Source of the DNA: Maniola hyperantus
Lineage: Eukaryota > Arthropoda > Insecta > Lepidoptera > Nymphalidae
NCBI RefSeq assembly: GCF_902806685.2
Contig: NC_048545.1
Coordinates: forward strand, 8,791,852 to 8,855,851
Direction: 5' to 3'
DNA: 64,000 nucleotides
The translations under genes were made by a program, and so were the position numbers. Below, one piece after another: positions 22,701 through 31,419 of the stretch (position 1 is its first letter; each line of letters begins with the position of its first letter). The notes under the pieces are model-generated. The model did no database searches and was not told where the DNA came from. It worked only from the letters and a program-made list of their open reading frames with translations.

Positions 22701-25700
22701 GGTCTTGAACTAAGTATATCTATGCAAACAATCACGTCAATCCGTTGCTCAGACTTTACGACGTGACGTTAAGGAATTGGAGAGATAATATAAGCTACTT
22801 TCTATTCCGGATTATCAAAGAGTTACCACGGGATTTTTCAATAAAAATAAACTCTAGAACATATCAACTTTCAAAATGAACTAGTAAAAGTGAGTTACTC
22901 TCGGATGGTAGGTACATCTGGTGAACAACGTTTTGGCAACGCTACCCCGTAGTTGGCACTTCGCTCAAGCGGTTTTTCATTTATGGCTCGGCTATAAATG
23001 AATGAACTATGACCCACGAAATACGCTTGCGGTTACGATCGCTTGAAATTTATAATTTTAATGGGCAACTTCATCATTATTTGAGACGAAAGCTATTGGT
23101 TTTGCTCGCGGTCCGGTTCGGTATCATGCCGCAGGCAACCAAAGCTGTTCTACGAGGTGATTTAGTATTCCAGTAGGTGCAACGTCGCATAAAAACAGTT
23201 AGGCATGACGTATGAGTCATATAGTCTGTCATATTCATAGTCCGTTATTTATTTTAATAGAAAAAAGCCTGTGAGGGCCAGACCTTTGTTATTTTATAAA
23301 AGCTGAAAGTTTCTCTACGCATGGTCCCCAACACACATTCATGTCTGGTAGGGGATTGTCACGATACTACTTGTCTGGCAATACATGACGTGATTTCTAA
23401 TACTATTCCGAAGAAAATAAAAAAATTAGACATAATATACACTCTGACGAAAGATACGTCGTTGTTACCTGCTATCTGCCAAAGCTACCATGATTCAAAC
23501 TTCATAGTCGTTGATCGTTCCTCCCTGTGTTGGGGACAATTCGCATAGAAACTTTCAGCTTTTATAAAATAACGAAGGTCTAGCCCTCGCGGGCTCTTAG
23601 CCCATGAGTCTTATAGTCAGTCATACCCCTTCCAGGTTAGCCCGCTATCATCTTAGACTGCATCATCACTTACCACCAGGTGAGATTGCAGTCAAGGGCT
23701 AACTTGTATCTGAATAAAAAATAAAAAAAAATAGTCAGTTATTTATTTTAACGATTGTAATTTATATTTTTCTTTGTCACCCAGTGGTGGACAGCTATGT
23801 AGGAGAGACGTTGTCATTAAAAGGATTGAAGCGGAGTGATATGGGCACATACCTTTGCATCGCTGCAAACGGCATTCCACCAACCAAGAGTCGACGTTAC
23901 GAGGTTTCCGTGCTATGTAAGTATACTTTACTTCATAATATTATAGTCCGCGATAGGTCGAGATTGCAATCGGGGAGGGAACGTCCCGCACACCCGCGCA
24001 GCTCCCGCGCTACCCCGGTGCGGGCGAGCGCGGGTGATGTGCGGGCGTGCGGGGCGTTCCCATGTACTACTTATAATATGACCGACTGTTTTAAGCAAGA
24101 AGGTTTGTACTTCACTAAGTACAGTCAAGATTTTTGGAAGGCATTGATGTGGTCTAGTTTCCCTTCCCTTCTAGTTTTAAAGGAAGGTCGTACCAGAAAA
24201 ATAATAGGATCAAAAGGTTGGAGGCGATTTAAGGTTCTACAATCTGCTATGAATAAACTAATATCTACTCGTACTAAGTACTATTAGGTAATACTATGAA
24301 TACTTACTTTCATAATACGTAGTACCTACGTCTGTGGTTTGCCAGTTTTCTGTTAAAATAAGTAGTTTTAAAATTACAATATGTAAATCCATGAGACCGT
24401 GTAACTTTGAAACTGAATATTTGAAAAGGAAATCTGGAAAACCACATATTTCAATTCAATTCAATTAAAATTGCATTGAGTTAATTGATTGGCTAGTTCA
24501 AAATATAAGCGTCACAATATGTCTGTATGGATCGCACTAAGAATAAATCCCTCTTAGGGCATTTGCGCACTCATGAGATTTGTATTTGTATTTGTATTTG
24601 ATTTCTATTCGTTTTCGTAAAAATGCGATTCTAAGTGGCCGTCATATAAAATGTACGTTCGCTTGTGCACTCATTCGATTCGTATTTTTACAAATCCGTA
24701 TATATACGAATCAAGTCTGTGCACAAGTACGTACATTTTGTATGACGGCCTCTTCGAATCGTATTTGAATATGAATACGAATGATTGCACAGACGCCCTT
24801 AATGATTTTTGTATCATGTTTACTTTAGTTGAGCCCATTGTGCGAGCAGCGAGCATGGTCGTATGGCGTTCGGCGGACTTGCAAGTGTCTCTTCAGTGCT
24901 ACGTCGAAGCCTCTCCTAAGGCACTGACTATGTGGCAGCGAGGAAAATCACAAAATGGTAAACATCATCATTACTATCAACCGATAGACCTCCACTGTGG
25001 GACATAGGTCTCTTGTACTACTTGACTTCCACACGACACGGTCTTGCGCCGCCTAAATCCAGCGGCTCCCTGCGACTCGTTTAATGACGTCTGTCTAGTG
25101 GGGGGTCTTCTAACGCTGCGATTGCTGGTAAAAATACAGTAAAAATTAAATATACCTACAGTAAAAATTAAATAGACTTCTTGTAATTCGGAGTTCAGAA
25201 TGAAATTGTTTGTGGTTCATCTAAAAAGATTCCTTTCTTTCTTAAAATTACAAAAACTTTGAAGATTTATGAAAGTGTCGTAGTAGTACTTAATGATAAT
25301 AATTCATTTTCTTTGTTATTTCATAGGTGCCAAGCTGCTAAACAGCTCAAAGTACGTCATATCCGAAAATTACTTGAACGAGTACGCAATGCGCATGAAC
25401 TTGACGGTCAATCGCCTCAAGAAGAGCGACTTTGGAGAGTACACTTGCTTAGCTGGCAATGCCTATGGGAAAGCCAATGCAACTATAACGCTAAAAGGTT
25501 AGTTTACATATTTTATTATAATATAGTTTACTGATTTTGTCATTACCTACTTACTAAGTTTTGATAGTAATATCATCATATTGTCTTGACAAAATTTGAC
25601 TTGTTTCTACTTTCTAGCAAATATAATACATAGGTGCCTATTCAGATACTTACCTACCATAGTCCACCACGCTGGCCAAGTAAGGATTGGCAAGATTTCA

Positions 25701-26279
25701 CACACCTTTGAGAACATTATGGAGAACTCTCAGGTTTCCTCACGATTGTCCTTCGCCGATGAATCAAGTAATTTTTATTTTCTTAAAACGCACTTAGCTC
25801 CAAAAAGTTAAAGGTGCGTGCCCGGAATCGAACCCTCAACCCCTCTAATAGGAGGCCGACGTCTAGGCCATCACCGTTTGTTATTAGACTTTTATAATAG
25901 AGATATATTTTCATTTTCACCAGAAACGCCACAGAAAACTACGACAACAACCACGACGACCACGACAACGACAACCGAGCGTACGACAACGACTGCCGTA
26001 GCAACGACTCGGCCACCGAAACGACATTACAAGAAACAACAGGACAGGAACCAGAACACTCTCGACGTGGAACTCCACGGGATCAACAACGCACTTAATC
26101 TGTACAACGTGAATGCGTACGGACCCTTAAATAGTACGTACAATGAATACGCTCAGCGAACTGAGAGGCAGAAAGTACGGCCGTCGGGCCCGCCGCGACA
26201 CACCGTCGTTTACAACAAAGGAACACGCTCGTATTCGCATGTTATCATCTCTCTCATAATTTATGTATCAATATTGTAA
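16564..26279 (+). CDS. Lachesin/DIP-like Ig-superfamily cell-surface protein, 3' part (five exons joined)
   Basis: Join of 16564-16753, 23785-23916, 24829-24957, 25327-25497 and 25924-26279. The sum is 978 nt, exactly 325 codons plus TAA, and each of the four introns is phase 1 with GT/AG ends; this consistency is the main evidence. Order: end of the Ig1-Ig2 linker (VVIPPDI), Ig2 (Cys in ELRC, Trp in VSW, YLC), Ig3 (Cys in SLQC, Trp in TMW, YTC), a Thr-rich stalk, and a short hydrophobic tail ending at the stop. The VxxPPDI linker and SPKA motif are typical of insect lachesins and DIPs, neuronal adhesion proteins that bind Dpr partners in Drosophila. Sequons NGS, NSS, NLT, NAT and NST suggest an extracellular protein. 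Signal peptide and Ig1 are absent from the window, so the gene is 5'-partial. Family placement is firm; the paralogue is not determinable. Confidence 0.88.
16787..17207 (+). repeat. ~420-bp interspersed repeat (AGGGTTCCGTACC family), intron copy
   Basis: Starts AGGGTTCCGTACCTTAAAAG with a short hairpin (ACGGAACCCT), then a CTGT run, TCATGAAATTTGGCAGGTAG, GTGCAAAATGTCGAAAAAAT and CACACTTGGCCGGTTTTT. Class unknown; non-coding. It lies between exon A and its decayed copy. Confidence 0.8.
17212..17335 (+). pseudogene. Decayed duplicate of exon A (copy 2)
   Basis: From GACAATGTCTACGAAGCCAG onward the sequence aligns with exon A (GACAACGGCTCCGAAGCTAG). It continues through GAAGGAGGATCCGTAGAGCT and CGTTGTATAACTACTGG, and resumes at GATGAAGATGGAAGTGAATT, matching the exon A end. 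About 60 bp that would hold the core Trp is missing and no donor remains. Read in frame it still gives PEGGSVELRC. It lies right after the 16787-17207 repeat, in the first visible intron. Confidence 0.75.
17371..17420 (+). pseudogene. Short remnant of a third exon A copy
   Basis: The stretch TTTCTTGATGACGATTTCTA followed by TGCTAGTAGGTACACCAGA repeats the start of copy 2 (TTTCTTGATGACAATGTCTA, then CGAAGCCAGCAAACCAGA). Only about 50 bp is alignable, so it is either a third exon-derived copy or a partial duplication of copy 2. Confidence 0.5.
17430..18800. other. Intron A-B, proximal part: nothing recognised
   Basis: Unique-looking intronic DNA with no alternative Ig exon visible. Confidence 0.5.
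18813..18946. mobile_element. Small fold-back MITE
   Basis: ACTCCTCACGCGCCATTTTA at the left and TAAAATAGCGCGTGAGGAGT at the right are inverted, with CATGTCAAAAGTAC/GTACTTTTGACATG nested inside. Confidence 0.72.
19131..19180 (-). mobile_element. Mini-Helitron 3' terminus remnant
   Basis: ACTAGCTGATGCCCGCGACT, then a degraded body. Only about 50 bp remain. Confidence 0.45.
19320..19500. repeat. GC-richer interspersed fragment in intron A-B
   Basis: GCCCGACTAGTTTCGAACCC and CGCACGTGCCGCGGTTTTGA stand out against the AT-rich intron. Family uncertain. Confidence 0.4.
19886..20097 (+). mobile_element. Mini-Helitron, first family
   Basis: TACTAATATTATAAATGTGA, a CTGT run, TTCAACCGATTTTGACGAAA and the GGACGAAGTCG hairpin, ending CAGCTAG|T. 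In the intron between exons A and B. Confidence 0.78.
20160..21610. other. Intron A-B, middle part: nothing recognised
   Basis: No exon or named repeat seen. The frame at 21132-21383 has no motif or splice context. Confidence 0.5.
21615..21965 (-). mobile_element. RTE-type retrotransposon fragment, C-terminal region
   Basis: On the minus strand it reads KTKVFSECVLPVMTYGAETW, then VTVGLVHKFKVAQ and, across frame breaks, HRRTRATDIAQRISWLKWQW and AGHVCRRTDG. This is the C-terminal part of a common lepidopteran endonuclease/reverse transcriptase element. It lies in the long intron between exons A and B. Confidence 0.75.
21970..23260. other. Intron A-B, distal part: worn Helitron-like phrases
   Basis: Pieces such as GATTATCAAAGAGTTACCAC and CGTGGATTTTTGAAGATCCC at 22600-22860 are old Helitron bodies without ends. 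Confidence 0.45.
23266..23595. mobile_element. 330-bp fold-back element
   Basis: Long inverted arms: AGGGCCAGACCTTTGTTATT ... GGTCCCCAACAC at the left and GTGTTGGGGACAATTCGCAT ... AACGAAGGTCTAGCCCTCGC at the right, with about 190 bp between them. Confidence 0.75.
23630..23735 (+). repeat. Retroposon 3'-end repeat
   Basis: AGACTGCATCATCACTTACC, ACCAGGTGAGATTGCAGTCA and AGGGCTAACTTGTATCTGAA followed by an A-rich tail. Fragments recur at 37195-37240 and 38650-38705. It ends about 50 bp before exon B. Confidence 0.55.
23785..23916 (+). CDS. Exon B: second half of Ig2
   Basis: The acceptor cacccag ends at 23784 and the donor is ctat|gtaagt. At 132 nt, phase 1 in and phase 1 out, the exon encodes VVDSYVGETLSLKGLKRSDM, then GTYLCIAANG, which holds the second Ig2 Cys in the D-x-G-x-Y-x-C context. 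The intron before it is about 7.0 kb. The reading frame stays open past the donor to 24287, so intron retention would not stop at once. A fold-back element begins 30 bp into the next intron. Confidence 0.87.
23946..24060. mobile_element. GC-rich fold-back MITE, right arm missing
   Basis: GTCCGCGATAGGTCGAGATT after TATTATA, then the central GTGCGGGCGAGCGCGGGTGA. It stops at GGGGCGTTCC, so the second TIR is absent. It begins 30 bp after the exon B donor. Confidence 0.72.
24557..24798. mobile_element. PIF/Harbinger-type MITE, 242 bp
   Basis: Inverted termini GGGCATTTGCGCACTCAT and GGGCGTCTGTGCAATCAT (14 of 18 match) are flanked by TTA on each side (24554-24556, 24799-24801). A second nested inverted repeat (GGCCGTCATATAAAATGTAC / GTACATTTTGTATGACGGCC) makes the whole element fold. 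It ends just upstream of the exon C acceptor. Confidence 0.75.
24829..24957 (+). CDS. Exon C: first half of Ig3
   Basis: The acceptor is tactttag, ending at 24828; the donor is aatg|gtaaac. At 129 nt and phase 1/1, the exon encodes (F)EPIVRAASMVVW, SLQCYVEASPKALTMWQRG and KSQN. It carries the first Ig3 Cys and core Trp. The split codon joined to exon B reads Phe (t|tt), as expected for the Ig2-Ig3 linker. It is squeezed between a Harbinger-type MITE that ends 27 bp upstream and an RTE retrotransposon tail that starts about 7 bp into the next intron. Confidence 0.87.
24964..25130 (-). mobile_element. RTE-type 3' end inserted at the exon C splice donor
   Basis: On the minus strand it ends ...GTCCCACAGTGGAGGTCTAT, CGGTTGATAG, then a short ATGATGATG tail that abuts the GTAAAC donor at 24958. 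Upstream parts match the RTE C-terminus (GCCGCTGGATTTAGGCGGCG). Only the last ~165 bp is present. Confidence 0.65.
25327..25497 (+). CDS. Exon D: second half of Ig3
   Basis: The acceptor is ttcatag, ending at 25326; the donor is aaaag|gttagt. At 171 nt and phase 1/1, the exon encodes GAKLLNSSKYVISENYLNEY, then a strand rich in sequons (NLT), then SDFGEYTCLAGNAYGKANAT. D-x-G-x-Y-x-C with a following N-x-Y-G is the classic I-set Ig ending. Intron C-D is only 369 bp. Confidence 0.88.
25655..25875 (-). mobile_element. tRNA-derived SINE (family 1) in the last intron
   Basis: Reverse complement of the family: AGTCCACCACGCTGGCCAAG, GTGCGTGCCCGGAATCGAAC (box B) and GGCCATCACC at the head. The head end is about 48 bp before the exon E acceptor. 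Confidence 0.75.
25924..26279 (+). CDS. Exon E: Thr-rich stalk, basic linker and C-terminal tail with stop
   Basis: The acceptor is tttcaccag, ending at 25923; the stop TAA is 26277-26279. After ETPQK comes a run of 13 Thr, then ERTTTT and AVATTRPPKRHYKK. The Thr run is written with mixed ACG/ACA/ACC codons, so it is not a pure trinucleotide slippage tract. The stalk is likely O-glycosylated (inference). The last 14 residues (SHVIISLIIYVSIL) are hydrophobic and end at the stop, which fits a GPI-anchor signal; a short transmembrane tail is the alternative. A SINE ends about 48 bp before the acceptor. Confidence 0.85.
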
Positions 26280-28541
26280 ACAAAATTACGATTTTTATGT
26301 TTTTCGAATTAGGTGATAAAACATGGCTGTTGAATTTTTTAAGAGTAATCTAATTTGGAGGTTGTTGTAAACGATTTAGCCTGTAAATTACGAAGTTGAG
26401 ATTGTTATATAAATCGTAGATTTATGTCAGTCAGTAAATTATTAAAAAGTAAATATCAGCTTTAACGTAAGTGTAATAATATAAGTAAATAATGACAATA
26501 AATGGGACAAATATACCTACTTACAAACAAATGTTACTGTTAGTCCTTTGAAAAGTTGTATCAAAATTATCTTGAAAATATCAAAAATACCATATCATTT
26601 TGTATTTCAGCAAATTATAAAAGTAACAATTTGCAAAATATCTATTGTTTTTAATTCAAGAATTTGACAAATATTTAATCGAAATTTTGTCTGCAATTGC
26701 AACCATAATAAAATGAATATTGACACAAATAATTATTTTAATATTAGTAGGGTCTAAGTAGATTAAAAACAAAATCATGAGAGATGAATAAATAAATAAA
26801 TTAACCATGCGTAATGTAATATTTTTAAAATATCATGTTGATATGACATTTAGTCGTAATTATATTGAAAAAATGTGTATTCGTAAATATAGAAATTAAG
26901 AACGTAGTGGTATTTTGTACATTACAATAAGAATGTAAAGACAATAATAGAGACCAACCTAAAAACGAGGGCAAGTATATTTGTGTAACATATATAAATG
27001 TATAGTTACAAAACATTTGCAATGTAAATTATTTAAACCGTTTGTTATTTAAATAGTTTATATGTTATCCAGGTTCATAATCTGATTTCTTGCTATTGTT
27101 GTTACGTGACGTATTCATGTACTTTGTTAGACATATTATAAAAATACACGACCAACAAGGTACTCGTATCTCTAGAATATATGGTATCCTTGACGGTACA
27201 ATAAAATACGAACGATACTAATAATAACCATTGACTAATGACTATGGACATGATAATATTATTCGTCATAATATTTTAGTGATGTTAGTTGTTTTACCCA
27301 AAGGGGTTCCAGTCAAAAGGTTAGCATCTTACAAAGAACAGAATGTGGGGTTGTTAACAATGTTACAGAGTTAATTTGCAGATAAAAATACAAAACTGTT
27401 AAAAACACAAATATTTTTAGTTAATTCACGGCACTACACCGCAATGCAAAATCGTTTGTCGTTATAACGTTGTTGGTAATACATACTTTGCGTGTAGAAC
27501 AATACCGAGTATTGGCTTGATAAACAAACCCTTAGAAAAAGTAATTAACACAAATGTTGATGAGAAAAATTGTCAAAATCCTAGCAAGAAAAATGGTTGG
27601 AGAAGTTAAAGAAAAGGTTTTTTTCACAAACAGCTACTATAATAATTGTATCATATCAAAGAGGCCCATTTTCATTCCATATGGTATGACAATAACTTAT
27701 AAATTCTGTAAGCCTTTGGACTGATTTCTATCTAACATTTAAATTATAATCATTCATTTATATTTATAACTTAATTATAAAATTCGACAATTGGATAATA
27801 ATTACGATACCAAATAAATTTGTCTTCCGTGTAGCTATAAAATGTTTCGGCTCATAGCGTTATAGGCGAGCCAAAATAATTATTAGCAATTGAAGTTTCT
27901 TTTGAACTTCAAAACACGTAGTTTGTAATTTATTGTTCGTAAAACGTATGTACGAGTAAGTAAAAAGAAAGAATTTATTGTAGATTTAGCATAACGATTT
28001 TGTATAACAGTTCTGTTATGTTATGATGACAATACATTGATTAGATTTACAAATATAAGTACCTATTATTTTACAGAAACATAGGATTAAGGATGTTAGA
28101 AATACATTACTGTATGGAATACCTTTTTATATACAAATAAATCTATCATTTTCTCTACATTTTGTTACAACTGACAAGTGAGCAGTTAAATTGAATGTTG
28201 CTAACTAAGCAGACGGATATTAAATGGAACGAAATCTCACCAGTTTTATTTAAACCTTTTTTGTTTAGTACAAGTAATTTTACTGTAGAAACTATACTAT
28301 GTATTGCTAGTATTGTATAATACAGATATCTACGCATTGTATTATAACATATCTAAGTACTTCTTTAAGTTATTTTGATTATAAATTGACTTTTCTATTC
28401 TAAGTAACATCAAAGTGGGATTTATTTTTTAACAATATTTGATTATTTAGTTTTATGTTATTTCCTATGGTTTGCTATTTAATAATGTATTGTGAATGAA
28501 ACCATTAAAACCAATGACAATAAAAACAACAGTAAGTATTA
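26280..28541. other. 3' flank / possible long 3' UTR
   Basis: Very AT-rich sequence with no recognised repeat, no Ig-like exon and no long reading frame. Being repeat-free for 2.2 kb stands out against the rest of the window and would fit a long 3' UTR or a conserved flank of the Ig gene. Confidence 0.4.
26497..26800 (+). promoter_or_regulatory. Candidate polyadenylation signals for the Ig gene
   Basis: AATAAA hexamers occur at 26497-26502, 26707-26712 and as overlapping copies at 26787-26800 in the AT-rich sequence after the stop codon. Their number is close to what base composition alone would give, so the true 3' end is not fixed. Confidence 0.35.
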
Positions 28542-28936
28542 GGGTCAGGTGGTAAACAGTGGCCCAGTAGTACACAGTGCACCACCACTCATATCTCAAA
28601 AACGCGACGTTTCTAAACCGTACTGCAAACGCGAAACAATTTGCCTTCTACCACCTCCCGCACTCCCCAGTCGACGGCGCTCTCCCGCCCGTAACAGTGG
28701 CACAGTGTATGGTTTTGTCCTTGGAGCCAAAAAAAGTAAGTACACGTGTTTTCATTTATTTTCTTTCTAGAATCGTTGTATATTTAGTAACATTATATTG
28801 CACTGTTTCCATGTGTAAAGTAATTGTTCCTTAATAACTTAGATATATAAATATCCTTTGAATTTGGTATGTTTAATAGTTATGTAACCTTATAGGTTAG
28901 AAAGTGGTGTCTGCACACAGTGGCTCAAAATCGTAG

Positions 28937-28968
28937 GGTACACAGTGAACCATGGTTCACTGTGTACC
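28937..28968. repeat. Perfect 32-nt palindrome inside the pogo-like element
   Basis: GGTACACAGTGAACCA is followed at once by its exact reverse complement TGGTTCACTGTGTACC with no spacer. The half-site resembles the element's terminal repeat (AACAGTGAAC) and recurs singly at about 28570, 28912, 29478, 29522 and 29545. Confidence 0.9.
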
Positions 28969-29096
28969 AATCACTTTGTTCATTATGTCCGATACAATTT
29001 ATGCATTAACTTTCAACTGTGATTGTTATGAACAAAAAAAGGCGTTAATAGAAGATCTAATACTTAATATAATAATAGTAATCTTTTTGTTTTAGA

Positions 29097-29249
29097 ATGT
29101 GTCGAACTACAGTAAAAAATCGAAAAATTGGCGGACATGATGCAAAAGACATGAAAAAAGCTGTAGATCTTATAAAGAACGGAATGAGTATACACAAAGC
29201 AGCACATGAATGTAATTTAAAATATTCAACTATAAGAAGATTTATGTGA
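29097..29249 (+). CDS. Psq-type helix-turn-helix fragment of a pogo-like transposase
   Basis: ATG at 29097, TGA at 29247-29249, 50 residues. After a basic start (KNRK) it reads DMKKAVDLIKNGMSIHKAAH, then a short turn and STIRRF. The pattern A-x-x-x-I-x-x-G-x-S-I-x-x-A-A...ST-x-R-R is that of the Psq/CENP-B-type DNA-binding helix-turn-helix at the N-terminus of pogo/Tigger transposases and some transcription factors. It ends straight after the recognition helix, so there is no catalytic domain. A tttttgttttag acceptor-like string just precedes the ATG, so it may be a 3' exon of the element. It lies between the element's inverted repeats. It could encode a small DNA-binding peptide, but no evidence of expression is visible. 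Confidence 0.6.
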   Translation: MCRTTVKNRKIGGHDAKDMKKAVDLIKNGMSIHKAAHECNLKYSTIRRFM

Positions 29250-29741
29250 AAATCCAGGCTTTAATTTATATAGTCAGTATTCCTAATTAGATTTGTAAGT
29301 TAAATTAGTATCTAATATCTACTAGTTTGTTTTTTGTACTGATTTTATGTGATTTTTGCTAAAGAATACAAATATATAAAGAAATGATTAAATATTACTT
29401 TACTGTAGTTTTATTTAACGACATTTATATCAATAAATATTTTTAAATATGTGACAAATGTAGGTAATTAAAATGATGATTCACTGTGTACACATTGGTT
29501 CACTGTCGACTCACCCCCTGATTCACTGTGTACATATACTGGTACACACTGAACCATTCGCCATCTTTTAAATAAAACAATATTACCTATAAACTATTAC
29601 AATTAGTGCTGAAATTGATATGCAAAACACAAGTTTAATAAATTACCTTTCGTCTAATGCCAATAGTTCTTAACTACATTCACGTACGGTGGATCTATAA
29701 ATGTTTGAAATTTTAGTGGTTCACTGTTTACCATGTCACCC

Positions 29742-30299
29742 TACATAAATAAAAATATAAATATATTTCATAAAAATATATTTCAGAATATAATAAAAAT
29801 ATTTCCCTATATTATATGCACTGGGTACTAATATGTATGCATTTATGATAAATATTATGTAGCGATTTTTGATAATTTTATTTAGATCATGTATGATATT
29901 TTATGCGGCCATTATGAAATATTATAAGTCTTGGCTGGAATGTAACTGACATAAAAACGGAAATGTAATAATCGTAATAAAAATAAGTTATGACAATAAT
30001 ATCTGACAATTTTAGAAACTTTGTGTAAATATTTTTAATATCAAGTTAACACATTTCTAGTATGAACGTAATTCTATATTTATCAATGTTAAAATTAAGA
30101 TGTTGATATCATTTTATGATATTTTAAAATAAAAGATATTATATTCTATTGGGTGCATTTTTAATATATCAACTTTTTGATTTTCAGGAGAAAAACGCAT
30201 TTGTTGCCTTGACGCAATGACATTTGTCATTGCCTTGAAGAGATCACTAGGTAATAATACAGCGGTACAATTGTACCTATACTTTGATACCTTAATGTT
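29742..30299. other. AT-rich, nothing recognised
   Basis: Continues the quiet AT-rich 3' flank on the far side of the pogo-like element. Confidence 0.5.
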
Positions 30300-30605
30300 T
30301 AGGATTTCCGAGTCCTAGTCGGAGGTCGGGGGTTCGATCCCGGGCACGCACCTCTAACTTTTCGGAGTAATATGCGTGTTAAGTAATTAAATATCACTCG
30401 TTTTAACGGTGAAGGAAATCATTTTGAGGAGACCTGTATGCCTGAGAATTCTCCATCATGTTCTCAAAGGTGTGTTGTGTGTGTCTGCCAATCCGCACTT
30501 GGCCAGCGTGGTAGACTATGGTCAAAAGCCTTCTCACTCAGAGAGGAGACTCGAGCTCTGTAGTGAGCCGGCGATGATTTGATCATGATGATGATGATGA
30601 TGATA
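30300..30605 (+). mobile_element. tRNA-derived SINE (family 1)
   Basis: Box B GGTTCGATCCCGGGCACGCA, then CCTGAGAATTCTCCATCATG, CACTTGGCCAGCGTGGTAGA and a (GAT)n tail. The box A end is decayed. Confidence 0.75.
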
Positions 30606-31144
30606 CTTTTGTGTGTGTTATTCTCAGTACTGATTTTGTGTTGTACAATAAAAGCATATTCATTCATTCAAAAAGATGATGATGAAGACTAAGAATGAAT
30701 CATTATGCTGGCCACTCACATATGCACAACATACCTATTTAAAAATTCTTAGGAAAATAACAACTATGCGTATACCTACCTACTTGTAGTATTGTATTTG
30801 AAAATATTCTGGACAAGAGAGCTCGCATGACTTGCATTTGCGGTAGCTGTCTGTCGCCAGTTCACACCATGTACTTAGAGCAAAATAATTTTAAAACCAA
30901 CGACGCGACTTCGATCCTTTGTAAATCGAAGTCGAATTAACTAGGTATTGATCGAATGTTCGCTTTTGCCAAAGCTTGTAATCTCTATGATGACAATACC
31001 TGAGTGACACATAATGATAGAATAGGGTAGAGTAGTAGAGTAGAGTAGTAGCTTTCATCATTTGGATGGATTCTTTTGCTTTAGTGTTGCAGGTTGCTGA
31101 AGACACTTTTTAAATATATGGAAGTTCTGGAACGTAAATAAAAG

Positions 31145-31345
31145 ATTAACTATGGGCCTTATAAGAAATCTCAGGGTCACTCTGCGGGCGATGGAGAGAA
31201 CTATGCTCGGAGTTTCTCTGCGTGATCAAATCTGAAATGAGGAGATCCGTAAGAGAACTAGAGTAACCGACATAGCTCAACGGGTTGCGAAGCTGAAGTG
31301 GCAATGGGCAGGGCACATAGTTCGACATTGGGCTCTCAAGGTGCT
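31145..31345 (+). mobile_element. RTE-type retrotransposon fragment, C-terminal region
   Basis: The plus strand gives AMERTMLGVSLRDQI, stop, NEEIRKRTRVTDIAQRVAKL, KWQWAGHIVR, the same segment as in the minus-strand fragment at 21.6-22.0 kb but on the opposite strand. One stop codon interrupts it. Confidence 0.72.
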
Positions 31346-31419
31346 GGAATTTCGACTTCGCACTGAAAGGCGCAGCGTTTTACGAAAGGCCCCCACGTAT
31401 TAAATAAAACGTAGCATAG

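Larger units (their letters stand above)
28542..29741. mobile_element. 1,200-bp pogo-like (Tc1/mariner superfamily) DNA transposon, deleted
   Basis: The terminal inverted repeats GGGTCAGGTGGTAAACAGTG (28542-28561) and, on the other strand from 29741, GGGTGACATGGTAAACAGTG match at 17 of 20 positions. TA dinucleotides flank both ends (28540-28541 and 29742-29743), the target duplication of this superfamily. Inside is a 50-residue psq-type helix-turn-helix frame but no DDE/D catalytic region, so it could move only with a transposase made elsewhere. CACTGTGT-type motifs recur throughout it. Confidence 0.7.

Noticed and set aside
24061..24287. Separate exon after the fold-back MITE
   Set aside because: No splice acceptor, no motif, and it fits neither Ig domain; reported only as a read-through frame.
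25818..25923. Upstream extension of the exon E frame
   Set aside because: It runs through a SINE head on the other strand and crosses a clear acceptor at 25923; the phase-1 splice fits exactly.
28549..28834. Protein encoded near the left end of the pogo-like element
   Set aside because: Two overlapping frames with low-complexity composition and no transposase motif.
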